A stretch of DNA of 64,000 nucleotides, taken from the NCBI GenBank assembly GCA_049116335.1, contig JAGDYZ010000001.1, positions 105,744-169,743 on the forward strand, given 5' to 3'. Source of the DNA: CANMIH01 sp049116335 (lineage in GTDB: Bacteria; Pseudomonadota; Alphaproteobacteria; Rhodobacterales; Rhodobacteraceae). The notes beneath the pieces are model-generated. The model searched no databases and was not told the origin of the DNA. It saw only the letters and a program-made list of their open reading frames with translations. Shown one piece after another: positions 47,946-56,545 of this stretch. The first letter of the stretch is position 1, and every line of letters starts with the position of its first letter. The position numbers and the translations under genes are program-made.

Positions 47946-48768
47946 GACTGGTGTCCTTTTCCGGAGTGATGAGGGGAGTTTGAGACGCCTTCAGAAGATC
48001 GACGATTGGGGCGGGTGGCGTGTCATTGCAAAACACCTTTGTCGGTGAAGAAATCACTCCGCCTCGGACAAAGGCCCGTCGGCTGAATTTGCTGTGATCC
48101 AGAACGAGAAAGGATTCATTGCAATTGGCTTGGATTGCGGCACGACAAGCCACTTCATCTTCGGTGAAGTCCAATAAATTGCCAGATGGGCTGACACCGC
48201 CCACTCCAAAGATGCCGTAGTCGACACGGTATTTTGCGAAAAATTCTTCCACTGCGGAGCCGAGAACATCGCGATCATTGGGCCGAATGGAGCCGCCGGG
48301 GATGGTTACCTGCCAATCTGACTGAGCACTGGCTAGCATCGCAACATTCAGATTGTTGGTGAAGATGCGCAGGTTTGGTTTGCCAATCAGGGCTTCGATG
48401 ACGATTTCTGGGGTTGTGCCTATTGAAATGGCCAAAGAGGACCCGTCTGCCACGTGATCGGCGACCAGAGACGCGATGAGCTGTTTCTCACGAGGGTTCA
48501 GGGCGCTGCGACGGGCGTAGTTCAGGTTGCTTCTGAGCACCGGCTTGTCGACACCTCCTCGGACACGACGCAGCTCACCCGCTTCGCTAAGTAGATTGAC
48601 ATCACGGCGAATGGTTTGGGTTGAGACCTGATATCGATCAGCCATCCTGTCGATGCTCACAAATCCATGTTTGTGAACTTCGTCCAGGATCAAATTTTGG
48701 CGTTCCGAATACAAAGCAAAACCGCTCCACTGCGTCTGTGTGCGCAATGAAGTCGGTTTGTGTAACAT
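47938..48768 (-). CDS. DeoR-family transcriptional regulator
   Basis: A 276-residue regulator with an N-terminal DeoR helix-turn-helix (ERQNLILDEVHKHGFVSIDRMADRYQVSTQTIRRDVNLL, about 22-60) and a C-terminal DeoRC sugar-phosphate sensor (about 95-250, with DGSSLAISIGTTPEIVIEAL). It is the first gene of the operon. Its start may be later than drawn, since about 20 residues precede the usual first text of the family; the upstream operator-like repeats overlap the start codon. The inducer is probably a phosphorylated intermediate of the imported sugar. Confidence 0.9.
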   Translation of the reverse strand: MLHKPTSLRTQTQWSGFALYSERQNLILDEVHKHGFVSIDRMADRYQVSTQTIRRDVNLLSEAGELRRVRGGVDKPVLRSNLNYARRSALNPREKQLIASLVADHVADGSSLAISIGTTPEIVIEALIGKPNLRIFTNNLNVAMLASAQSDWQVTIPGGSIRPNDRDVLGSAVEEFFAKYRVDYGIFGVGGVSPSGNLLDFTEDEVACRAAIQANCNESFLVLDHSKFSRRAFVRGGVISSPTKVFCNDTPPAPIVDLLKASQTPLITPEKDTSHA

Positions 48769-48817
48769 TCATCTGAAGGTCGAATGACGTTCAAATGAAC
48801 ATTTCACGGTCCTGAAA
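48768..48817. promoter_or_regulatory. Candidate DeoR operators: repeated TTCA-N2-TGAA sites
   Basis: TTCATCTGAA (48768-48777) and TTCAAATGAA (48790-48799, extended to GTTCAAATGAAC at 48789-48800) are two copies of TTCA-N2-TGAA with centres exactly 22 bases apart, about two DNA turns. A third looser arm pair TTTCA/TGAAA is at 48802-48817. They lie at the start of the DeoR gene that heads the importer operon, as expected for autoregulation. Confidence 0.6.
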
Positions 48818-48960
48818 TTCGATTGGATGCTATCGGCAGCTTGAAGGTGAAATGTCGAATGTCACACGAAAGCAGAAGGCGTTGTTCCAAAGGCCCAGAG
48901 ATTTAAGTGGGGGCTTTGTGTGCCAAGCACGGGGCTGGATATGCCCACTGGGGCGAAGAT

Positions 48961-48994
48961 TGATCCTGCGCTCAGAGGACTTCGCGCAGGATCA
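48961..48994 (-). terminator. Hairpin after the semialdehyde dehydrogenase gene
   Basis: TGATCCTGCGC (48961-48971) pairs perfectly with GCGCAGGATCA (48984-48994) over 12 bases, an 11-bp stem, 13 bases after the dehydrogenase stop in its direction. No T-run; probably a Rho-assisted or processed 3' end. Confidence 0.6.
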
Positions 48995-49006
48995 TAGAGG
49001 TTTGGA

Positions 49007-50524
49007 TTACGACTTGATGTCGTCTGGCAGCAAGTCAGCTGGCAGATTCTGATAGCACACCGGTCGTACAAAGCGGCGAATGGCAAGCGTGCCTACGGAG
49101 GTGGCGCCAAAATTGGTCGACGCAGGGTAGGGACCGCCGTGCACCATTGTGTCGCTCACTTCTACGCCGGTTGGGAACCCATTTGCGAGCACGCGCCCCG
49201 CTTTGCGTTCAAGGATCGGCATAAAGCTGGCCGCCGATGCCATATCTTCTGCATCGACATGCAGGGTGCAAGTCAACTGACCTTCCAGATTCCGCGCGAT
49301 CTCGTGCATTTCCTCTAGGCTGTCTGCGGTGACAATCACACCAAGGGGGCCAAAGACCTCCTCCCCAAGCGAGGCGTTTTCCAGCCAGGTTTTCGCCGAG
49401 GTGGCATACAGATTTGGCAGGGCGCTGCGTGGGCCGCTGTCAGTCGCCAGAAGCGTCGTGACCCCCTCGGTCGCCTCGAGGCGTGCCTTGCCACTGCAAT
49501 AGGCTGTTGCGATGCCATCGGTCAGCATGGTTTGCGAGGGTGCCTCGGCCAAAGCATCACGTGCCACCTGAGCAAAGGTCTCAGCCTGTTCACCGGCCAG
49601 CATAACGGCCACCCCGGGATTGGTGCAGAATTGGCCCGCCCCCATGGTCAGAGACCCCGCCCAGCCCTGAGCCATTTCTGTGCCCCGGGCATTCAAAGCG
49701 TTTTCGAACAGGAACATCGGGTTGATGGAACCGAGTTCACCGAAGAATGGGATCGGTGTGGCGCGCGCGGCACAGAGATCGAAAAGCGCGCGTCCCCCAC
49801 GTAGCGACCCAGTGAAGCCAACGGCTTGGATCAGCGGATGCTGGACAAGAGCGGTACCTACCGCATGATCGCCGCCCTGGATCAGGCTGAAGACACCTGG
49901 GTGAATGTCGCAGGATTGGATCGCGGCTTGGATTGCCTCAGCGATGATCGCAGCTGTTCCGGGGTGTGCCTCATGTCCTTTGACCACGACGGGGCAGCCC
50001 GCAGCCAGAGCCGCCGCTGTGTCACCGCCTGCGGTTGAAAAGGCCAAAGGGAAATTTGAAGCGCCAAAAACGGCAACTGGGCCGAGAGGTCGCTGGATCA
50101 GATGCAGATCCGGGCGCGGCAGAGGGGCGCGATCCGGGAGAGCTTCATCATGCCGGTGGTCAAGAAAGTCGTCTTTTAGGATGTGCTCTGCGAACAGGCG
50201 GATCTGTCCTGTGGTCCGACCGCGCTCACCTTGTAGGCGGGCTTCGGGAAGGCCGGTTTCTTGTGTGCCGATCTCAGTAATTTCTGCCCCGCGCGCTTCG
50301 ATCTCATCAGCGATGCAATGTAAAAAGGCCGCACGCGTTTTGCGGTTGAGCTGACTGTAGCTAAGAAAGGCCGCCTCAGCAGCCTCGGCGGCGCGGTTTA
50401 CATGAGCAACAGATCCACAAGAAAATTGATGGGCTGGCCCCGAAGCTGGGGTTGACGAAAACTGGGTTTCAGCAGCGATCCAGTCACCTGCAATCAGGTG
50501 TTCGCCTTTGGGGACATATGTCAT
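49007..50524 (-). CDS. Aldehyde dehydrogenase, 2-oxoglutarate semialdehyde (2,5-dioxovalerate) type
   Basis: A 505-residue aldehyde dehydrogenase of the KGSADH/FALDH-like NADP group. Catalytic Cys300 (GAGQFCTNPGV) and Glu263 (FFGELGSINP) are visible, with the cofactor and proton-relay text PVAVFGASNFPLAFS and VKGHEAHPGT. This group completes the oxidative pathways of L-arabinose, D-xylose, glucarate or hydroxyproline by making 2-oxoglutarate. The next gene upstream is a GntR regulator, so the two probably form a unit. The dehydratase-type partners were not seen nearby. Confidence 0.9.
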   Translation of the reverse strand: MTYVPKGEHLIAGDWIAAETQFSSTPASGPAHQFSCGSVAHVNRAAEAAEAAFLSYSQLNRKTRAAFLHCIADEIEARGAEITEIGTQETGLPEARLQGERGRTTGQIRLFAEHILKDDFLDHRHDEALPDRAPLPRPDLHLIQRPLGPVAVFGASNFPLAFSTAGGDTAAALAAGCPVVVKGHEAHPGTAAIIAEAIQAAIQSCDIHPGVFSLIQGGDHAVGTALVQHPLIQAVGFTGSLRGGRALFDLCAARATPIPFFGELGSINPMFLFENALNARGTEMAQGWAGSLTMGAGQFCTNPGVAVMLAGEQAETFAQVARDALAEAPSQTMLTDGIATAYCSGKARLEATEGVTTLLATDSGPRSALPNLYATSAKTWLENASLGEEVFGPLGVIVTADSLEEMHEIARNLEGQLTCTLHVDAEDMASAASFMPILERKAGRVLANGFPTGVEVSDTMVHGGPYPASTNFGATSVGTLAIRRFVRPVCYQNLPADLLPDDIKS

Positions 50525-50549
50525 TGAGGGTTCCTACAAATTGACATGT

Positions 50550-50559
50550 TAGAATTCTA
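50550..50559. promoter_or_regulatory. Candidate operator TAGAATTCTA
   Basis: A perfect 10-base palindrome 26 bases before the start of the aldehyde dehydrogenase, in the short gap behind the GntR gene. It may be a site of that GntR regulator, but it is short and could be chance. Confidence 0.3.
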
Positions 50560-50617
50560 GATTGATTAGATGCGCGGTATTGCCGGGGAGCGCAACACAA
50601 AGGCGTCAGAGCCGGCC

Positions 50618-51298
50618 CTATTTGCTTTCTGCGGCCCGTTTGTCGGCAATGAGTGTCAGGAGGTTTTGTTTGGTCACATCGATATGCTTCTGCAAAAGCG
50701 CGCAGGCCTGATCGACATCTCGCGCCTCCGCCAGCCGAAGCAGCTCTCGGTGTTCTTGTTTGGCATTGTCTTTTTGCCCGGCCAAACTGAGATGCATACG
50801 TACATAGCGATCAGACTGGGTACCGATGCGGTGCAACAATTCGTTGGTCAGTTTGCGGTCTGCGCGGGCATAAAGGGCGCTGTGAAACTGATAGTTCAAA
50901 GCCCCCCAGCGGTCGATCACATCCGCATCCAGTGAGCTTTCCATTTCAGTTAGGATGTCCGCGCATCGCATAAAATCGAGCGTTGTCATGAGGGGAATCG
51001 ATCGTCGAAACAGATCGGCCTCGATCAAGGAGCGCAGATCAAAAATCTCGCCGATCTCTTCAAGCGAGTGCTTGGTTACCGAGGCGCCTCGGTTGTTTGT
51101 CAGCACCACCAGCCCTTCCGCATCCAGACGCTTTAGCGCTTCTCGGATGGGCATGCGCGATACACCATATTCCTCGGCAAGCGCCTCTTGGCGGATGACT
51201 TCGCCTTCGGTCATGTCGCCATTGAGGATCCGCTCTCGTAGATCGTCCGCGATGACTTCGGGCAGGCTTTTGCGTTCGATCGTGCGTTTTGCTGACAC
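50618..51298 (-). CDS. GntR-family regulator (FadR subfamily, FCD domain)
   Basis: A 226-residue regulator. The winged helix is at about residues 10-75 (LPEVIADDLRERILNGDMTEGEVIRQEALAEEYGVSRMPIREALKRLDAEGLV in outline), followed by an FCD domain with the metal-binding arrangement DRWGALNYQFHSAL ... NAKQEHRELL. The GTG start at 51296-51298 has AGAGG six bases before; a longer reading would add about 78 residues of non-homologous text. It is 93 nt upstream of the aldehyde dehydrogenase and probably controls it. Confidence 0.88.
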   Translation of the reverse strand: MSAKRTIERKSLPEVIADDLRERILNGDMTEGEVIRQEALAEEYGVSRMPIREALKRLDAEGLVVLTNNRGASVTKHSLEEIGEIFDLRSLIEADLFRRSIPLMTTLDFMRCADILTEMESSLDADVIDRWGALNYQFHSALYARADRKLTNELLHRIGTQSDRYVRMHLSLAGQKDNAKQEHRELLRLAEARDVDQACALLQKHIDVTKQNLLTLIADKRAAESK

Positions 51299-51553
51299 CT
51301 GTGGCCTCTTTGGTTTTTGGACTTTGGATACAATAGCCGGTGGGAAGCATGGGGGCCACCGGAAATCAGCCTGTAATTGAGAAATAGGGCGGGTTTTTTG
51401 GGTTCGAGACAGGATCGGGCGAGTAAGATCTGGTATTGAATGAGGCTTTCGTGCCGGCGTCAGATGAAACGCAGGCAACTGAATTTCGGATACGACAGCC
51501 GCTTTCACCGGATTTGAAGGTGTGCATCCCAAAAGGTGACGCTGGAACTCGAT

Positions 51554-52372
51554 TCACGTCTGGGGTTCAATGAGCTCTGGTAAACACGCTACTAAACCGT
51601 CGACCCCGCGAGGCTTCCAACCAAGATCAAGTAACCTTTCGCAGGTCATAACATTGACGACGTCATTGCTTCGGGGGGGCGGGGAATGCGGTGTGCCTGT
51701 CAAATGAGCGACCTTGGAGAGCAGGTCATGGCGATCCAGAAGGATGTCAGACACATTGAATGGCCCATTTGCTGCAGACGTGAGCAGCAAATTGACCGCA
51801 GAGGCAAGATCCGCCCCATGCACCTCGGTCCCGCGTCGGGACGCAATTGGCCGATGAGATTGGAAGTCGTTGAAAAGAGCGCGCCACTTGTTGTGGGGGC
51901 CGGGACCGTAAATACCTGTTGCCCGGATCGACGCCGTACTGAAGGTCGCAGAGTTAAGCGCGGCAAGATCCTGTTCGGTTTGCCATTTGACTTGCCCGTA
52001 GAGCGTATCTGGGTTTGGAGTGAGGTCTTCGCTGAGCACAGTTCCAGCAGGATAGATGCCGTAAACCGCCCGCGTGCTGAGGAAAATCACCCGTGATAGC
52101 CGGGCGGCTTTGGCGGCCTTAAACAATGTGATTGAGCCTAAATGATTGTCGCGCACGAAACGTTCGGGGTCGTCCCCTTCGCCGCTGCGGTAGAGCCCCG
52201 GAACATGTTGAAAGGCGCAATGAACCAATGCATGACATCCGCTGAGATCGGGCGCATCGCCTAAATGATAGTCTGGCCGGTTGAGCGGGAGCAACTCGGC
52301 GTCCATACGTAAAACCCCCTGCGCGACAAACCCACCAACACGGCCGGTTGTGCCAGTTACGGCGACCTTCAT
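51554..52372 (-). CDS. sqdC: SqdC-like NAD(P)-dependent epimerase/reductase
   Basis: A 272-residue short-chain epimerase-type protein: Rossmann motif at TGTTGRVGGFVAQG, then STRAVYGIYPAG and the catalytic YGQVKWQTEQDL (Y-x3-K). It is coupled by ATGA to the glycosyltransferase gene and is the third gene of a sqdB-sqdD-sqdC operon as in Rhodobacter sphaeroides, where sqdC is needed for sulfoquinovosyl diacylglycerol (SQDG) formation. Its exact step is not settled. Identification rests on context as much as on sequence. Confidence 0.78.
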   Translation of the reverse strand: MKVAVTGTTGRVGGFVAQGVLRMDAELLPLNRPDYHLGDAPDLSGCHALVHCAFQHVPGLYRSGEGDDPERFVRDNHLGSITLFKAAKAARLSRVIFLSTRAVYGIYPAGTVLSEDLTPNPDTLYGQVKWQTEQDLAALNSATFSTASIRATGIYGPGPHNKWRALFNDFQSHRPIASRRGTEVHGADLASAVNLLLTSAANGPFNVSDILLDRHDLLSKVAHLTGTPHSPPPRSNDVVNVMTCERLLDLGWKPRGVDGLVACLPELIEPQT

Positions 52373-53169
52373 GTGGGGTTTGCCAAGGTGGTCATGTCCG
52401 GAACAGGCCCGCCCGTTGCGAAGGTCTGCCAAAGATCGATCAGGGGCTGTAGCTGATCGCGTTTTGCGTGGTTCTGCCAGGGTTTTTCATACTGAAAGTG
52501 CAACACCTGGATATGTTGCCAACTCCAGAGTTCGGGGAGATTGAACCACACATATTGCAGCATATTCATATACACAGGCAGGCCATGCCACTGAGGGAAA
52601 AAGGACTGCAAAAAGGTTTGATCGGTGCGGGGCCAGAACGCATCGGGCCGGTCAAGATGGTTCAGCATGCGGTCAAAGGTTTCAGCGTTTGGCCGTGCGG
52701 TGAAAACGCCGCTGTTCAACCGTTTGAAATCTCCGATCCCCTCATAGACATTTGGGGCGGCGCAGAACTCGGGGTAGTCAAACAACGTATCGATGTTTTG
52801 CAAAACCAAAGTATCGGCATCAAGAAAGACAACGCGGTCGTAGTCCAACTGCCAAAGGCGCAGTTTGGCGAAGTTGTCGAGCGGGGTATGGAACGCAGGT
52901 TTTGTGCCCTTGGTAAACGGGGCGGCCTCATGCAGCGTCTCGCGGGCATGGCGGGTGTTAAAACTCTCAGAAGTTGGCAATAAATCCACTTTGATGAGCT
53001 TGGCACCTAGTGTCTCAAGTGGTGCCAAGGCCGCGTCCGGCGCGCCGCCGGTGTACATCACAACGCAATCCGCCTTGGATTGCGTTCGGATCAATGACCG
53101 TAGCAAGGCCTTGGCACCAAGAGCGAAATCAGCGTTGGTGACAAGAGTGACATAGGCGCAGCGGTTCAT
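52369..53169 (-). CDS. sqdD: SqdD-like glycosyltransferase (family 8/glycogenin-like)
   Basis: A 266-residue GT-A glycosyltransferase. The DxD metal motif is Asp117-Ala-Asp119 in RVVFLDADTLVLQNID, with N-terminal AYVTLVTNADFALGAKALLRS and the family C-terminus around LHFQYEKPWQ. It is probably the transferase that moves sulfoquinovose to diacylglycerol, as proposed for SqdD of Rhodobacter. Coupled by ATGA to both neighbours. Confidence 0.83.
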   Translation of the reverse strand: MNRCAYVTLVTNADFALGAKALLRSLIRTQSKADCVVMYTGGAPDAALAPLETLGAKLIKVDLLPTSESFNTRHARETLHEAAPFTKGTKPAFHTPLDNFAKLRLWQLDYDRVVFLDADTLVLQNIDTLFDYPEFCAAPNVYEGIGDFKRLNSGVFTARPNAETFDRMLNHLDRPDAFWPRTDQTFLQSFFPQWHGLPVYMNMLQYVWFNLPELWSWQHIQVLHFQYEKPWQNHAKRDQLQPLIDLWQTFATGGPVPDMTTLANPT

Positions 53170-54383
53170 GAAACAGACTTTAGCCTTGTGTCTTCGGGAT
53201 CTGTTTCAACGCGACTGGCGATGTCTTTGGTCCAGGCACTGACCGCCGGGACCCGGCTTCTGTCGATCCGGTGTGCAAATTTTTTCGCAACCTCGACAAC
53301 TTCATCAAGCAGCCCATCGGCGAGCTTTGTAGGAGCAAGACCCAGAGCCAGAAAACTTTCGTTTTTCACAATCAGATCGTTTTCCGCCGCTTCTTTTCTA
53401 GGATTGGGCAGATAGGCCACCTGGGCTCCGGTGAGTCCCGCAACCATCTGGGCAAGATCACGCACGCGGTGCGTTTCGGTCATCTGGTTGAAGATTTTCA
53501 CACGACCCCCGGCAGCGGGGCTGTTGGCGAGCGCAAGTTCGATACAGCGAACAGTATCTTGGATGTGGATGAAGGCGCGGGTCTGGCCGCCGGTCCCATG
53601 CACAGTCAACGGATATCCGATGGCAGCTTGAATGAGGAACCGGTTGAGCACGGTGCCATAGTCACCATCATAATCAAAGCGATTGACAAGCTGCGGATGT
53701 CGCCGGGTTTGATCAGTGTGTGTGCCCCATACAATGCCCTGGTGCAAATCCGTGATCCGAAGGTTGTCGTTTTGTGCGTAGAACTGGAACAGGATCTGAT
53801 CGAGAGATTTGGTCATGTGGTACACAGAGCCGGGCCGCGTCGGGTACAGAATTTCCTGTCCTTGCTTACCGTTTGGGGTATCAATCTCGACGTCTAGGTA
53901 CCCCTCTGGAATAGGGGCGCCGACACTTGAATACCCATAGACCCCCATGGTCCCCAGATGCACCAGATGTGCATCAATCCCTGTGTCCACCAAGGCCGAC
54001 AGCAAATTATGTGTGGCATTGACGTTGTTGTTGACGGTGTAAACCTTGTGCCGGTCGGACTTCATCGAATAGGGGGCAGCCCGTTGTTCGGCGAAATGTA
54101 CGATGGCGTCGGGCTTCTCGGTCTCAAGCCACTGGCGCAGGCGTTGGTATTCGGCGGCGAGGTCGAGCAAGTGGAAATGGAGCGTTTTTCCCGTCTCTTG
54201 CTTCCAGATGCGACAACGTTCTTGGATGCTGTCCATCGGGGTCAAGGATTGCACCCCGAGTTCCGTGTCGATCCAGCGTCGGCTTAGGTTGTCGATGATA
54301 TGCACATCGTGGCCAAGCTCAGAGAGATGTAGTGAGGTTGGCCACCCGCAAAATCCGTCACCACCAAGAACCGCAATCTTCAT
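53166..54383 (-). CDS. sqdB: UDP-sulfoquinovose synthase
   Basis: A 405-residue extended SDR close to SqdB/SQD1 (about 404 in Rhodobacter). NAD fold GGDGFCGWPTSLHLSELG (residues 7-24), RRWIDTELG loop, catalytic Thr145 in HLGTMGVYGYSS, Tyr188 and Lys192 in YHMTKS. The enzyme converts UDP-glucose and sulfite to UDP-sulfoquinovose. I chose the ATG at 54381-54383 because AGGGG is six bases upstream; an ATG two codons earlier is too near to that site. It is the first gene of the operon, and lies opposite to the LysR gene. Confidence 0.94.
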   Translation of the reverse strand: MKIAVLGGDGFCGWPTSLHLSELGHDVHIIDNLSRRWIDTELGVQSLTPMDSIQERCRIWKQETGKTLHFHLLDLAAEYQRLRQWLETEKPDAIVHFAEQRAAPYSMKSDRHKVYTVNNNVNATHNLLSALVDTGIDAHLVHLGTMGVYGYSSVGAPIPEGYLDVEIDTPNGKQGQEILYPTRPGSVYHMTKSLDQILFQFYAQNDNLRITDLHQGIVWGTHTDQTRRHPQLVNRFDYDGDYGTVLNRFLIQAAIGYPLTVHGTGGQTRAFIHIQDTVRCIELALANSPAAGGRVKIFNQMTETHRVRDLAQMVAGLTGAQVAYLPNPRKEAAENDLIVKNESFLALGLAPTKLADGLLDEVVEVAKKFAHRIDRSRVPAVSAWTKDIASRVETDPEDTRLKSVS

Positions 54384-54566
54384 CGACATCCCCTATAGGC
54401 GAGACCGTGCATCTTATGACGGTCGTTGCAGGCAGGAGTGCATCTCGAATTTGTGCTTTTCGTATAGGTGATTTGAAAGTTTTGTGTCGATCGAACAAAG
54501 CGTTCTTGAGGTCAGCATTTGGCGTTTCCGCAGTCAGAAAAATGCGCCGTCTAGGTGGCGTATCAC

Positions 54567-55478
54567 TTAGCCACCAGAACTGGCCGTCATGCGTTGCAGC
54601 CAATCTACGAACCTCCGCACGGGTTTGTGTGCATAGGTCGCCTTCCGACAGAGCAGGACATTGTCGAATTCGGCTTTCATCTCTGGCAGCGGCAATTTTA
54701 CCAAAGCGCCTGAACGAAAATACTCTTCTGCGTAAGAGCTTCGGGTCAGCGTCACACCCATACCGGATACAGCCGCTCTTAGAGTGAGATCCGCGTTGCT
54801 AAAAATCGGGCCGTTCTTCAGCTCGCTTGCATCATAGCCGATATCGGTCAGGTAGTTTTGCCACCCGGTGGTGAACTCATCATGCAGCAACACGGGTTTG
54901 GTGAGCCTGTTCAGTATTGTGGAGGGATCCTCTCCTGTGTCGTTCTGGGGCAGGATCGAGGGGCTGCACACGGCGAATTGCTGATCAGAAAACAGCGGAA
55001 CGATCATCATGTTTGGGCCAGACCGGGTTCGGCTATGCGTGTTTGGACGGATGGCCAGGTCGACCTCATGCGTCAAATCAAGAACACGATCCGTGGCAAC
55101 AATGCTCACCTCGATATCCGGGTAGGTGTCTTGAAAATCATGCAGTCGCGGCAAGAGCCAGATCGACGCAAATGCGGGTGAGGAGGTCAGCGAGATCTGT
55201 TCGACGCGCGTTGTATTCACTTCGCTTTCGAGGGCTTTTGACAGGGAATCCAAGACTGGCTGAATTTTTGCATACAGGCGTTGTCCAGACGGTGTCATGC
55301 GGACGGAACCAGAGCCCCGTTCAAACAGAACAGTGTGCATCGTGGTTTCCAGTTTGCTCACGCGATAGCTGATCGTTGGCTGACTGAGTCCAAGCTCTGA
55401 GGCCGCCTTCGAAAAGGAATGCAGTCGGCCGATGGCCTCGAAGGCAAGGAGTGAATCTAGAGAGTAGTTCCGAAGCAT
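54567..55478 (-). CDS. LysR-family transcriptional regulator
   Basis: A 303-residue LysR protein: N-terminal helix-turn-helix (LLAFEAIGRLHSFSKAASELGLSQPTISYRVSKLE, about residues 9-43) and a two-lobed effector domain (about 90-295). It is divergent from the binding protein gene at 55678, with a perfect T-N11-A palindrome at 55490-55504 just before its start. It most likely controls the amide-uptake operon on the other side. GcvA-like or AmpR-like effector type cannot be decided. Confidence 0.92.
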   Translation of the reverse strand: MLRNYSLDSLLAFEAIGRLHSFSKAASELGLSQPTISYRVSKLETTMHTVLFERGSGSVRMTPSGQRLYAKIQPVLDSLSKALESEVNTTRVEQISLTSSPAFASIWLLPRLHDFQDTYPDIEVSIVATDRVLDLTHEVDLAIRPNTHSRTRSGPNMMIVPLFSDQQFAVCSPSILPQNDTGEDPSTILNRLTKPVLLHDEFTTGWQNYLTDIGYDASELKNGPIFSNADLTLRAAVSGMGVTLTRSSYAEEYFRSGALVKLPLPEMKAEFDNVLLCRKATYAHKPVRRFVDWLQRMTASSGG

Positions 55479-55489
55479 CTATCTAGTCT

Positions 55490-55504
55490 ATAGAAATTTT
55501 CTAT
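55490..55504. promoter_or_regulatory. LysR box (T-N11-A palindrome)
   Basis: ATAGAAA-T-TTTCTAT (55490-55504) is a perfect 7-1-7 palindrome with T at 55491 and A at 55503, the T-N11-A form bound by LysR regulators. It lies 12 bases from the LysR start and about 174 bases from the divergent operon start. Confidence 0.65.
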
Positions 55505-55677
55505 TCAGTAAACTCTCCTTTGAATTTGCTATGGCTGAGCAATGCCCGCAGTATCTGAACGAATATAGTGATTTCGATGCGCTGGCAGGTGGAGGGCACC
55601 TTACGCACTATCGAAGGGTTTTATGTCAGATGGCGGCTGGCCATCATCAAAAACGCGGTTCGATAAGGAAACGAATT

Positions 55678-56508
55678 ATGATCAACACCTTGAAAACTCT
55701 TGCCTCAGCGACGGCCCTGCTGGCCACATTTGCGACAGCTGGCACAGCCGGAGAAACGCTCGACCGGGTAAAAGCGGAAAATATGCTGACCGTCGGCACA
55801 AACTCCGACTGGGCACCGCAGGCCTTCCTGAATGACAAAAACGAAATGGATGGCTTTGATATCGATGTGGCCCGGGCCATTGCCAAAGAGCTTGGCGTAG
55901 ATGTTGAGTTTGTAACCCCCGGGTGGGAGGTCATGACCGCGGGCCGGTGGAGTGGTCGCTGGGATATCGTTGTGGGATCCATGACACCTACGGCTAAGCG
56001 GGCAGAAGTCTTGGATTTCCCTGCGGTTTACTATTTCACGCCTGCTGCGTTTGTTGTTCACAACGACTTTGAAGGCACCGAGATCGAAAATCTGAATGGC
56101 AAAACAGTTGGTGTAACGCCCGCATCCACCTTCCATCAATATCTTCAGCATTCGCTGGTAATCGATGCGAAGGGTGTTCCGGCATTTGACTATAAGGTGA
56201 CACCGGGCGAGATCCGAACCTATGGTGCCGGTCTCAGCGAGTTTGATGACCTTCGCCTCGGAAACGGGACACGTCTGGACGGCATCCTGCAATCCCTACC
56301 GACGATCCTTAAAGCCGTTGAAAGTGGCATGCCAATTAAACAGCTGGGAGATCCGGTGTTCTACGAACCGCTGTCCATTGCGATCGACAAAGGAGATGAC
56401 GAATTCAAAGCAGATATTGCAGAGATCGTCGAGAAATTGCGTGAGGACGGCACCCTGACCCAACTCTCCCAAAAGTGGTATGGCGTTGACTATACAACCA
56501 CTAACTAA
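55678..56508 (+). CDS. Amino-acid-type ABC importer binding protein (SBP_bac_3)
   Basis: A 276-residue periplasmic binding protein. A signal peptide is clear (MINTLKTLASATALLATFATAGTA, cleavage near residue 24). The mature text has GTNSDWAPQAFLNDKNEMDGFDIDVARAIAKELG and ADIAEIVEKLREDG, the usual order for polar amino acid binding proteins. The ATG is preceded by AAGGAA at seven bases; about 50 residues of in-frame sequence before it are not homologous. It is the first gene of an operon with a permease, an Ntn hydrolase and an amidohydrolase. Confidence 0.92.
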   Translation: MINTLKTLASATALLATFATAGTAGETLDRVKAENMLTVGTNSDWAPQAFLNDKNEMDGFDIDVARAIAKELGVDVEFVTPGWEVMTAGRWSGRWDIVVGSMTPTAKRAEVLDFPAVYYFTPAAFVVHNDFEGTEIENLNGKTVGVTPASTFHQYLQHSLVIDAKGVPAFDYKVTPGEIRTYGAGLSEFDDLRLGNGTRLDGILQSLPTILKAVESGMPIKQLGDPVFYEPLSIAIDKGDDEFKADIAEIVEKLREDGTLTQLSQKWYGVDYTTTN

Positions 56509-56545
56509 GCCAATCCGAGAAATCAGACTGAAATAAGATCAGGTA

